Shown: positions 34,690 through 47,824 of the stretch, piece after piece
Layout: each line of letters starts with the position of its first letter
Position numbering within the stretch: the first letter of the stretch is position 1
NCBI RefSeq assembly: GCF_050908995.1
Contig: NC_135129.1
Location: 3,162,001-3,226,000, forward strand
Origin: Andrena cerasifolii
Taxonomy: Eukaryota; Arthropoda; Insecta; Hymenoptera; Andrenidae
DNA: 64,000 nucleotides
Reading direction: 5' to 3'
Made by a program: the position numbers and the translations under genes
Notes under the pieces: model-generated
Databases searched by the model: none
Told to the model about the DNA's origin: nothing
What the model saw: only the letters and a program-made list of their open reading frames with translations

Positions 34690-37019
34690 TTTCTCGCCTT
34701 CTCCCTTTTATATCATCATTTGCAAACAGCTTAGATATATTTTTATGTATAATATATATATTATATAATAGTATCATCTAGTTGGTTTTGTTCTGCGTAG
34801 TTCCTCTCTTTCTCACAATCATTAATTAAGTACATCTTTAGAGCAAATGTGTGTACACCTAGTTAGGTTGCAGGTGGTGTCGTTATCTCTCGTGGATCCG
34901 TTTCGCTACCAGCCGGGAAAGGAATCTTCTCTGATATCGTGTCGCAATGGTTCATTGGGCGGCGTAACAAAAAGAAAAACAAACGCTCCCTTCCTGTATC
35001 CTACGTTAGAGTAGTCGTCGCGCTCGCTCAAAGCTATCCTCCCGTCCAAGCCTACTCCCGGCACACGAAATGCGGCAACTCGCATCCGCGCGCGCGCGCG
35101 TGGCCGCTACTCGATGCGTACTCCAAAAGCCAGCGTCTTCCTTTTGTGCAATTGTTTCGTTTCGCATTTAACGCCAGCTTAAAAGACCGCAGAAAGGATC
35201 TGGCGATGTTGTGCGATCAAAAAGGAATGTATCATTTAAATTTTACGATTCGGTGAATCTTTTACAACCCACTTATAAATCCGTGATCGTCTCTGATACG
35301 TTGCGGTGTTAATTCCCGTGAAAAGATTGCAATTAATCCTCGTTCGAGCAGGGATCGTTCCCTCGAGCGTTCCATCGTACGTAAGTAAAATGTATTCAAC
35401 GTTAGATCGATATCGTGTCTTCTCTTTTCCGGGGCGGGGGGGGGGGGGGAGTAACTTGATTTCACGTTTGCAAGAACTACGAACCGAGAAAGCAAATCAA
35501 GCTGAAGATTTAAGAGTCACATTTTGCAGTTCACCTACGAACTCGCGAAATTAAACGGAGAGGACTAATAATAATAAATGGCAACGTATATTCGCTTTTC
35601 GCCCCCGGTTCACTTTCCTCTCGATCTTCATTCCTTTCGCGACATTGCGAGCCTGTCGATCGAGGTGCCGTTTGCTCGTCTTTTATCTGATCTAAAGTAA
35701 AGCGGACAAGTATAACGCGTCTATCTTTACGTGAACGCGATAAGAGAATGAAAGTATCTCCCCGAAAGCGGGACGACAAGAAACAGAAGTCGCAATTATG
35801 GCAAGTAACATCATCACGATAGCGAGTCACTATGTAGGAGCTCTTACGAAAAGTTTTCAAAACTTCCGACGAATCTCTTATAAAAATGATATGATATGCT
35901 CGTTGGAAAAATAAATTGTTCATATAGTTTCTATGAATATAGATATCCGTACACAAACTTTCAGTACTAAATATTCAATCGGTCGGTATAACTCTAAATA
36001 CATGAATACATACATAAGATCCTTTCATTACTTCGTAGCGAGTATGAAATGCGCAGTCGTTACGAGATCATTTATCGACAATTAATACCCTGCGGATCAT
36101 TGCACGTACGAGGCATCGTTTGACAAGCGACCCTCCTGCCCGCCGAGCGGCGCGGCTCGAGCATTAGGATCGCACGCACGCATCGCGGCATAATATCATG
36201 GCGCGTCCCGTTCCGGCGAACGTGCGGGATCGTTGTCAACGAATGGCCGCGGCATCTCTATGCGTCTGCTCCTTAACACCTATGCCATTCTAACAGTAAT
36301 GTTTAAAATACAACAACAGTAGAGCGGTTGGCTTCCGAGAGACTCTCGTGCGGTACGCCTAACATGCGAGATACTGACGGCAAATCAGTTCAAGTTTCGC
36401 TATTAAAATATAGAGTAGAATTCAACATACTAGTTGCATAAAGGCACGTAAAAATCAGTTTCTCTATGAAAAGAGTGATTGCACAATAATTCCTTTTAAA
36501 AAAATAACAAACGATACACCTCCACCGTGGTTAATCGCTGCGCATTATTTAGAATAATCGGTTCTTTCATTCTCTCTGTCCTCCTTGGCGCGGATGGCTG
36601 CTCACCACAGAATAATGATCGGACGCTGTATGTATATGTAAGTACACGTGTCTCATGCACATACACATGTACTTCATACAGTCTGTATACGCAATGAATT
36701 CGCATACAAATCTATATGCATGCGCACACATGTATACAGATATGATATTATACCGTACTTAATGGTGAAGCACTATCATAAGATGCGCGGCAATGTCCTT
36801 ACTAAGAGCTAAGAGTTTATAGATTGATTAGGAAGGAACATTGTGCAAATTATTACAGGTTTTACTTAAGAAATACAGTGGAAAATCGGGCAAGTATCAT
36901 ACCATGGCCCAGGCCCAGCCCGACTCACGCGCTGGCAATAAGGAATACAGTGTATCTCGGTTGAGCTAATAATTCTTCCTCGGTTAGGCTGATAAAAAAT
37001 CATCCCCACTACCATTTCT

Positions 37020-37825
37020 TATCTACTTGGGACGTGGGGACCCTCACAACCGAGCGTTCGACATCTGAGAACAATGGGACCATAAATGACAGAGATGGCA
37101 GTAGGCGTTAAGAAGGGATGAATGTCAAGTTCCGCATGTCGCGTCGGATCTTCACGAAAATGGCACCATTCGATTCTCGGTTTGTTCCCGATTAAAAACC
37201 ACCAAAAGATCATGTAAATCGGACTATAATTAACGAAATTACATGAAATGTTAATTGGCAGTGTTTAATGTCAACTTTGCTGAAAACAGTCCGATTTACA
37301 TGGAATTTGGTGCGTTTTAATCGGGACAATGCCAGGAATCCATTGGTGTCACTTTCGTAGCGATGCGTTGAGAAATAACGAATTTGATTTTGTGAATTAA
37401 ATGTTAGAGCGACCCTAGGTGCGACGCGGCGTCTTTTGGTCTTCACCGACGCGACGTCGAGTCGCACGTCGATCGCTAGGGCATTTAATTTACACGATCA
37501 AATTCTTTATTTTTCGTCATATCGATATGAAAGTGACGCCAATGGATTCCTGGCACTGTCTCGATTAGAACGCACCGAATCCCATGTAAATCGGACTATT
37601 TTGAACGACGTTGATTTTAAATTTTGCAAAATCACTTTTCATGTAATTTTGTTAATTACAGTCCGATTTACATGATCTTTCGGTGTCTTTTAATTGGGAA
37701 AACGCCAGGAATCGATTGGTGCAATTTTCGGGAAGATCCGACCAGAAATGCGAAACTTGACACTCTGCCCTTCTCAATGGCTAGTGCTATCCTCGTCTTC
37801 CCGGTCCCCTGTTCTCGAGCGCCGA
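37020..37825. repeat. Large palindrome (about 800 bp) with mirrored open frames
   Basis: Centred near 37450. CATGTAAATCGGACTAT, GGATTCCTGGCA, ATTCGTTATTTCTC-type words and GACGCGACGTCG occur once on each side in opposite orientation. Each arm also carries an internal pair of CCGATTTACATG words, so the element is doubly self-complementary. The minus frame 37467-37210 and plus frame 37436-37675 translate to nearly the same peptide (YESDTNGFLALSRLKRT against YESDANGFLALSRLERT) because they are the two arms. It is a transposon relic, not a gene. Confidence 0.75.
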
Positions 37826-38920
37826 AAGCCATGCAACTCAGCGAAGCGTAAAATCGGAGGAGTAAAATTCGCCTACCACCCCGAAGGAGAGATACTCTCC
37901 AAACCCTGCGATTATCAGCTTAACCGTGATCAATTGTATGTTTTTTCGTCTTTCCGTTTTCATAGATAGCGTGCTAATACGAGGATCCACGTCGCGGGAA
38001 TACGTTCTACAAAAACATTCTCTTCGAATCATACGAAAGACACGATTGTTACGAAAAATATATTTCCTTGAGATCAAATGTCGACTTAAAAATTTAGTTA
38101 AAAGTAAGGAACGATATAATCGATTCAGATCACGTTATCGGGCCGTCCTGCGTACAGAAAAGCAAATTATAATCAGTAGAGCGAATATAGCCAGCGTTAG
38201 TAAAAATTTATGATAGTAATCGCGGAATAAAACAAGATAGAACAAAAGGAGGAGAAGATAATTGAGAGTATAAAAAAGGTTCCCTTGTCCTACTACTATT
38301 TGATAATAAAAATTAATAATAGTAATAATAATAGTAGCGGTAATAATAATTATTAATAATAATAATTAGCAGTAATGAATGAGAAATATAAATTAATTGT
38401 TTCCAATGCTTACCGAGAACTTCCCAGTAAACTTAAGTATCTTTTACCTATCGAACTGTCAGTGACACGTTGTAGATAGAAAGTGTTTTAACTATTCGAT
38501 AAAGCGTCCCGCACTCTTACTTTGCTGGCTTTTAAGGAGAGTACTAACTAATTGGTGCATTAACATTTTCACGATACCAATGTCATCTATGGGGACGGAT
38601 ATAATACGATGTTTTCGCATTTACAACAGGAATCTCGGAGTAATTGGGTTAACATTGTGAATATCACGGAAAGTTGCAGATATCTTTGACGGCTTACGTC
38701 AAAATATGAATGTCACGAGCGAGTATCGATATAGTCGGAGCGAATTATTAGCAGCTCCCAGTAGAATAGCGCGGAATCCTATATGCTTCGCGAAGCACGA
38801 TAAGAAACGAAAAAATAATGATCATTTCGGAAGGGGACGATGGAAAGCAATACGAGTTAGTACTCCGCTTAATTACCACACGAAGAAAAGGGGGATGGGT
38901 GAATGCAGAGGAATAGTAAT

Positions 38921-41900
38921 TTAAACATCACGATGATCCCACTCCAAGTCATGAGGCGAATTGTGACGGCGATGTCGGGCGTTGCTTAGCTCGCAATCGT
39001 TGTCGCAATCGGAACTATCTACGTCGTCATCTCTGTACGAGCCATCCTCCGAGTCTGAGCTTCCGGAATCATCGACATCCTCGTCTCTCTGGCTCTGATG
39101 GTGAGGATCGTGTTCCGTGAGCCTCTCCATTGGGTTCACGGTAATAGCTAGCGCGGAATCGTCCCAAGCCATCTCAGTCTCGGCCGCCAATTCGTCGCCG
39201 GCGGATCGTCGTCGTTTGGCAGCGCCCCTCACTCTCGCCGCCCCAACCACCGCCATTAAGAGCAAGAAGCAAATGCAAGCGGCTGCAACGATCGTAACCG
39301 CATGGCTGCCGCTCGCACCGCCGATCCCTCTGTTACCTTCGCGAAGCATAGTTGTCGCGTATTCCTCTGGCAGATCGGCGTGATGGGGGGACAGCTGCGC
39401 GTGACCAGGCACTGGCTCGAGAATTCTAGCTATCGGCGGCTCGCCCGGAGTGGAGTGAGGGACAGCGGTTGTTTTCTCTTTCGGGTGAATAACAGCGAGC
39501 GTCTGCACGTACTCGTTACTAGCGAACCGACCGCTCAGCTCGGAGCAGGTCAATTTGAAGACACGATCGAGGTAATAGGCTGGCTTGCGATTCGTGTACA
39601 TGATAAGACGGATCAGCTGCTGGTAGTTGTAAGGGGTATCGGCTCCCGAGAGAACAACACCATCCCGATCTACGCGCGCGGTGATAGAATGGTATCTACG
39701 CAGAGCATCGCCAGGCAAGCCTAAGCTCTCGTGGTCCGGGTTGAGGCTCGGGTAAACGCTGACCGCGCACGCGTCCAATCTGGCCGCGGAGCCAGCAGTG
39801 ACGCGAGCGTCCGGAAATACTCGCACGCCCAAACGGAAATCCGCGTACTCCCTGGCCACATAGCCGGTGCCGTTCACGGTTATGCCTGGACGCGGCGGTG
39901 GCAGCACAGTGACGTACGATTGCACGGTTGGTACCGGCAGTGGATTGTTCTCGCTGCCTTCGCATACGATTGTCGTTTCTAAACGGAAATTACGTCGGCC
40001 CGGGGTAGGGAAACGTCTGGAGTTGGAGTAACCGATGCGACGCAGAATCGTTTCGACGTTGGTGCGATTGTCTCCATCGATTCGTACCTCTGTCAGGTCG
40101 GAATTGGTGAGCAGCTGGGTCCCCGGTTGGAGCATATCCATGGATGGCATGCGAATCCCTTCCTGGCAGCGGCGCAGGCAAGACAGAACGTCCGGCTTCT
40201 CGTTCCTCCCAACCAGAACAGAGAGCCCGGCTAGGTAACCGCGGAAATGATGTTTCGTTTTATTGTCAGAGCCCTGCCAGCACGCGCCAACGATCAGGGT
40301 GGTGTTCACGTCTTTCGCAGGGTGCAGCGGCCAATCGTCGATCACTTCGGGATTCTTCTCGTCCGTGCGCCATTCCTCTCCGTCGACGTACAAGCTCACG
40401 TGCGGGAAGTCGACCTGGACAGCGTAATGATGCCACTTGTCGTCGCACACTTGGCTAAGCTTCCAGCGCCACTCGGCAGGCCGGAAGATATTAGGATCGC
40501 CTTCGGAGAAGTCGCGTCTGAGTAGCAAAATCAGTCTGCAGTTCCTGATGAACAGGGCGTAGTGGTGTCTATTCATTTCTGGAATTCGAACACGGTCAGT
40601 TGTTTAATCGACGGATCAAAATTGTGTCTTATAAGGTATCGCTTCGCTTTTAACGAATAGAAAATCGACGAGCAACGAAGGAGACTTACTGTGATCGTCA
40701 GCAGCGCACAATATGTGCTCCTTAACGTGAGGATCTTGCCTGGGGTGAGGACGGTGCTTCACCCAAACGCCGATAGTGAATTTCTGTGCCAAGGAATGCT
40801 CCAGGACGTCGTTCGGTACAATGGCAGCGGAATCAACGCCGTCGAACTCGAAGATCTCGTCCGCTTCTCTGCCCTCATCCCGGGACAAAGACGCCGTCCA
40901 GGAAGTCGTAGGCCCAGGTGTTGGTAATAAATCCACGCTGTCGCGAGATGCGCCGCATAATTTGCGCTGGCTACGCACGCCATATGTGTCACGGTCGCAA
41001 CCTTTCCCTATATGGTCGGTGGCAAGGGTTAAGGTGGCTCTGACGTTACGCAATATGCATGGGGCGTCGCAAAGGTCCAGCCTGGCGGAAGGAAGCAATG
41101 GCTGGGAGCCCACGCCGGCGGCGTAATCGACCCTTTCTGGGATTCCTCTCCAACCAGGTGCACAGACACGGTTCACCTTAACGGTCACCATGGCTGGCGC
41201 GGACTGTTTCATGCCGCAGTCGTACGCCACCACGCTCAGGATGTAGTTGTGAGAACGTTCGTAATCCAATGGCTCGGTGTTGCGTATGGCTCCCTCATTG
41301 TCGATAATAAATGGCTGATCCGCTGTCAAGATCTCGTACTTGCATACATCGCCGAATTTCGGCGTGCAATCTCGGTCGGACGCCTCTACGCGCACTACTT
41401 CCTCGTACAGACGTCCCTCGTCTACCGTGCTGACGTAGGCCGGTTGTAGAAACTGTGGTGCGTACTCATTCACGTCCACCACGGTAATATGCACCGTGGC
41501 ACTAAAATGAAATTAAAATCTTTCTTTAATAGACGGTCCAAGATGGATTCGAGGAATTCTAAAGCTGAGAAAAGAAGGGGAGCGCTCCTAGTTAATTTAT
41601 TCACTCTGGCATGACGGATGCAGGATCTACTTGGATCCACGCTGACGATATTATCTTACTCGTTACTTATGTATACCATTGCTTTAAGGAAATAAAAGGG
41701 TTAAGGGGGTATACCCGTTTGAACCCTCGGAAAATGTATACATTTTGTGGATTTTTTTACAAGTCAACGGTTTGATGCAGATTTCCCGTTTTTTAACTAT
41801 GTTTACATAGTATTATGAACTACTTATAAAAAAAGTTTCAGTTAAAAAACTATTGTTTTTCGGAAGTTACGGATACATGTCCGAAAGTCTCTCGATTTTA

Positions 41901-44900
41901 GACGGCTAAACGGTGGCCCTAAAAACTCGCGCTACGTTCAACCAATTTACTTCAAATTTTGCATGCAGAATCATAATAAGATTCCGCATCGTCCAACGAA
42001 GGCTTTTTTTATTTCGATTCCCCGTTTATTATTTATAAAGGAAAAAGGTGGATTTTTCTCTTAGAAAAATTTAACTTTACCTTTGATCTCTCACCATTTC
42101 TTTATTTTTCAAAATTTTCAAAATCGCCTTCGTTGGACAATGCGGAATCTTATTATGATTCTGCATGCAAAATTTGAAGTAAATGGGTTGAACGTAGCGC
42201 GAGTTTTTAGGGCCACCGTTTAGCCGTCTAAAATCGAGAGACTTTCGGACATGTATCCGTAACTTCCGAAAAACAATAGTTTTTTAACTGAAACTTTTTT
42301 TATAAGTAGTTCATAATACTATGTAAACATAGTTAAAAAACGGGAAATCTGCATCAAACCGTTGACTTGTAAAAAAATCCACAAAATGTATACATTTTCC
42401 GAGGGTTCAAACGGGTATACCCCCTTAAGTCACAGCAAAATGAAAGTCTGATACAAAACTGTAAGACTTTTTTATCGCGAGGTAAAAATCTCAGCGACAA
42501 CTAAGTGTAAATAATAGAAATAGTCGCGAGAGATGAGATTTTTGAAAATATATCATGAAAATAATTGTCTCGTGAGATTATAGTCGCATGTGAGACACGA
42601 TACATATTTTTGTCTCATCTTGGACTTGCACCTTAACACTTATGTACATAATCGACAACGTTCAAACGCGATAGAGAGAATACATTGAGTATCTGAACAA
42701 AGTTGTGTTAGCACGGCAAGCATTGAAAACCAAAGTCGAAGGAAATCATTAACCATGATACGCCAAGATTTGTTGACTTGCCTCCAGGATCAAAATTCCC
42801 GAGCTGTTGGAAAAGCTGTAAGAAAGGACTGAAAAATATTTCGATTATTTTATGCCCTTGGCATTTCCCTCGGAACACAATATTTCATACGCACCAAACT
42901 GATATAATGTAATCGCATTATAATGTGTGAACATTACTTCAAATATAATTATATTTTAAAAATAATTGTATTTCAGTATTCTCTTGTTAGAAATGAAACT
43001 ACTTAGCATAAGTTATTATACATTTTCTATTCTTATCTACTTCTAACTGATTACAATTTCTACTTGCAAGTACAAGTAACTGCCTGATGTCATCTTTATT
43101 TACAAACAATAAAAGCTTCGCGTAATCTTTCTAGTATTCTCTAAGCAGGTATTCTCAGATATCCTGATAATGTTTCGTGCAATCATGGCACACAATGAAC
43201 ACTTTTGAAGCAATTATCTTTCGGAACGACTTCTAAGGCTATTATCTACGTACAAAGAGAGCCATTGATAAGGACTTGCTGAAAAGTCTAGTAAGTTTAC
43301 CTGCTAAACCACCTACGAAGTTATGGTCATAAGCTTATAATACATTCCAAATAAAGGCAAACAAAAAAACTATGGCATAGGGTAAACGTACCAATAAATG
43401 AACACTTAAGGCTAATGAATGAACACTATTATAAAATTATGTTTGCAGCGCGATTGACTCCACGTGCTGGAAAAATTGTTTGGATCTGAAGCAAGAAATT
43501 ACAAGAAGTCTCTAATTAATTAGTTGCTTCTTTTAATAACTTATTTTACTCATTTTAATAAAAAATGTCCATTCACTGGTACGTGTTCATTTACTGGTAC
43601 ATCCACCCTATCATAGAATCGTACTTCTGGAAAGCACCGCTTCAACAAAACGCACTTTCTTGCAAAATCAAGTGCAACAGCCTAAAGGTGTTGTAAAATA
43701 GTTCGTTAATTACATATGAACGTTGGCAATCATTTTGTAAATAATCAATGCAAGCAATCTAATCAAAAGTGAGGCAATTCGATCATGCATCCGTGAAGTA
43801 CCGTCACCAAAAATTCAACAACTAGAATTACAGTGACTCGCATTAATATTCGGACACCTTTTAAAATCGCATAACTTTTTTAGAATTGGTCCAAACGACT
43901 TGAGTTTTTTTGAGAAGCTAGAAGGATTAGTTTGCTAAATGACGTATTTCATCGTTTTGAAAAAAGATGTATTTGGTCGGAATAGCGAAAAAAATAGTAA
44001 AGGTCGATTTTTAAACTTTTTTTTGTGAGCTTGGCAACTTACTGCAATCTACAAACGTTTTTTTTTTTAATTTCCATTACAAGCTCACAAAAAAAGTTTA
44101 AAAATCGATCTTTACTAATCTTTTCGCTATTCCAACCAAAACCATTTTTCTTCAAAACGACGAAAGGCGTCAGTTAGCAAACTAATCCTTCTAGCTTCTC
44201 AAAAAAAACTGAAGTCGTTTGGACCAATTCTAAGAAAGTTATGCGATTTTAAAAAGTGTCGGAATATTAATGCGAGTCACTGTACATTAAATTCACGAAA
44301 AGAGTGAGCGTATATCGCATAATTCATACTTTTCCGATAGTGCTCTATTGCAGCCGACAGCTTCGATGTCAAACTTGTAGTTGCGCCGTTTCTCGCAGTT
44401 CAGAGCCCGCAGTGCTCTCAGCTCCGCCATTCCTTTCTCTTTCAAAACGATCTCGAAGGGTGCTTCGCCATGATGTTTGTTCGCTATACGGAAGGAGCAG
44501 ACTTTGGCACCCAAAGCTCTTATTTGTGGCGTGACCTCGACCAGAGTTTCGTTTTCCTTCACCAGGCCGTGGTATCCGCTTTCAAGACTATCCAAATCCA
44601 GCCGTGGAACTAGGAACACACGCGGTGGTATTTAGCATGACAATGATCAAAGGCAACCAACCATCGTTCTAATACGTGAAAGTGATATTACTTGTTACAG
44701 GTACTTTCGCAAGATTCGTGAGAAGACCAGTTAAGGGGGTGCAGGACTATTGAAATCTCGAAAAATCGATTTTTTTACCCGACTGCGGCACGCGAAGGAG
44801 GGTATTGTGTTTATCAGGCTATGTATGTATGCCCATGTTACGCTCTAGAGTCTGTACGGATACACCGATTTGGACAAATGAGGTGTCTTTAGAATTGTCT

Positions 44901-47747
44901 TGACGTGCCGAATGTTATAGGATATAAAAAAAATAAAAAAACATTAAAAAAAAAAATAAATAAAAATTAAAAGAATTAAAAAACCCGACTGCTTAAAAAA
45001 CATTAAAAAAATTAAATTAATAAAAAAACATTAAATAAATTAAATTAAAAATTAATTTTTTTAATGTTTTTTTAAGCAGTCGGGTTTTTTAATTCTTTTA
45101 ATTTTTCTTGTTTATTGTTAATTCTGAAAGTGTCATCCTTTGTGAACATTTACAACAAAGTTTCATGACGAAATTCGAACAATTACGGAAATAATAGCGC
45201 TGAATGTAATTGAGTAACGCCGAGTAACGGCCTCGCAGTGCGGTATTGGCGTAGGGGACTTAACTTTGAAGCGGTTTATCTCGAAACTACATTTTTAAAA
45301 CACCGTACATTACGGTGTACATCATAACTTTTGAACGAATGAATATTTTCACTAGAAATTTTAACTGGAGGTGTAGAATTCCTTTCTCCAAAACATGGAA
45401 TTTCCGCATCAACATTGGATGTTTATAAAAAATTTTATAAACGTTTAAAGGCGATTTTCTTCCGTAAAAATGTGGGGAAAACACTGATTCGTGTGTAAGT
45501 TTCACAATTTTTGTTTAAATTCGCCAGTCAAATTCCATGTTTTAGATTTTGGTGCAGAAATTACTCACCGCAAAGCGTTTTGCTTTCAGATGATTGGTTC
45601 ACCTGATATTACGTACACAGACTACAGCTGCGCACCACGCAGGACCATCTTCAGCGCTTAATAATGTCAAGAAATTTGAACATTCCGACAATTTTTTTTT
45701 GGTAATTACTCGGAAACGCGTCCACAATAAACTATGAAAATTACGGGTGTAATGATTACTTGGTATCTAAGCAATCCGACACAAACGAAACCATCGATTT
45801 TACGTGTCCAATAGTCCTGTACAACCTTAAGGGGAGGTTCCGGTCTAAAAGTCGATTTTTTTTATTTCATTTTTCGAATGTTCAACATTTTAGGAATACG
45901 TGTTTAAAAGGATTTGTTGAAATTCGTAAAATCCCCGAAGTTATAGGCATTTGAGTAATACCCGGCCACTCGGCGCCCACGTAAAACTTTAAACGCGTTT
46001 TCCTCGAAACAGTGTTCTCAAAACGGTGGGACCTGTATTTCCAAAAGTTATCATCCGATTCGACTGAAACTTTTTTATTTTGAAGAATATACTTCTGGCT
46101 AGGGGGGATACCAGAACAAATACAAAAAATTAAAAATTTATATTTTTCAAAGGCGTTGAAAGGGTGAAAAGTATAGGGAAAAAGTGACTTCAAACTTCAA
46201 GTGTCGTTATTTTATAAAAGAATGTCAGTTTTGTATTTTTTTCTGGTTTCCCCCTTAGCCAGAAGTATATTCTTCAAAATAAGAAAAGTTTCAGTCGAAT
46301 TGGATAGTAATTTTTGGAGATACAGGTCCCACCGATTTGGATCAATTTTTTGACGCCTTGACTTTAACGACTCCCCAGTGCCGTCTGCAATGATTAATTA
46401 TAAAACAAAAAATATATTTCTATAATTTAAGACATCCTTAATACAATGCAAAAAATCCCATTAAATTTTATACAGTAGTTTTCCTTTAATTAATTCTAAA
46501 AATCACCTATTTTTTTGGGCTCTAGATCGGAAGGTCCCCTTAATGGAGTTTGGTGAATGGAATCAATGGTATGGTACATTAGAACCCCGATTATTCGAAT
46601 CAATCGATAAACACTATGATGTTCGACTAATGCAGTGTTTTCCAATCTTTTTTGAGTCTCGATCACCTTTTATAATGTTCAAATAATCCCTCCCGTATAA
46701 GGTAAGGCAAATATTTCCTTCCTTTCATTTATGAAATACTAGCTTTACTACTCGGCATCGCCCAAAATTTAGAATCTGATTTTATAAAAAAAATTGATTT
46801 ATTTATTTTTTGTGAAAATAGTTCCATTCATCTGGATTAGCTAGGCATAATCAGCTGGGGCACATTTTGTGACCCCAGAGCTTACCGTTCGAAAATTTTT
46901 AGGCCACAAACACATGTACACTTTTTGCTTTAGATACACTGGTAAATCCCTGGACTAATAAGAATGAATGTTACCGGAAGGTTTGCATTGAATTATAATC
47001 CAGGAATTAACTAGGTATGTTAACTTAGGAGAAGTGAAAAGAGGAGCGATGGTTAATATTTGCCATGTCAAACACAAACACTTTCTGCTTTATATATTAA
47101 GATTAGTGTTACATCATTAATAGAATATGTGAATGTAATTAAAATAAATAAGTGCTAAAAATCGTCGACTAAAAGTATCCGTGGCGACCCCCCAAAAAAC
47201 ACTTTGCGACCCACAGGATGAGAATCGTCGGACTAATGGAACAATTACGTTTTAACGTAATAAAGGATAATTTATTATATAATATTACATTTCTAACTAA
47301 CGAGTTACATTAGCATTGGATAATTTCTTTCGCCTAACACTTTAATTTTCCAATTCCCCTGGGAAATTCTACAATCAGTTATAAAAGCCTGAATACACCT
47401 ATCACAATTGGCGAAAATACATCATTTTTGATATTTCAAATTTAGGGGTGTACGTATGAGTTTGTGACTAACTCTGTGTATAGTACCTATGCATTATTTT
47501 GTATACACATATATCCTTGAAACCCCGTGACTTAGAAACATCGAGTGCTTTAACAAAAGAAATCTTATAAAATCATCAAATTTCCATTTAAATCTTAATA
47601 AAGAGAAATCTTATAAAATCATAAAATTCCCATATATATATATATATATATAAATATTTGTCTTATAAGATTTTGTTTAGAGAAAATAATAATTAAGGAA
47701 TTTTTAGAAATATGGTTTTATGTTATATTACAACATAATATATTATA

Positions 47748-47824
<77 letters not shown>

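Larger units (their letters stand above)
30440..38920. other. Gene-free interval between convergent dymeclin and calsyntenin
   Basis: No recognised coding exon in 8.5 kb. It holds the dymeclin 3' UTR (AATAAA-type signals such as near 31014) and presumably a long calsyntenin 3' UTR on the minus strand. Repeats inside: 31781-32065, 32648-33016, microsatellites at 33640-33690, 34247-34265, 34639-34681 and 38300-38370, and the large palindrome at 37020-37825. A minus-strand frame at 33335-33111 has no recognised homology. Confidence 0.5.

Noticed and set aside
37210..37675. Similar peptides encoded on both strands, first taken as a duplicated gene
   Set aside because: They are mirror arms of one palindrome; no start context, introns or homology.
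39117..40525. Several plus-strand open frames of up to 140 codons
   Set aside because: They lie antisense to the last calsyntenin exon, whose minus frame is conserved and continuous; they are shadows of its GC-rich codon usage.
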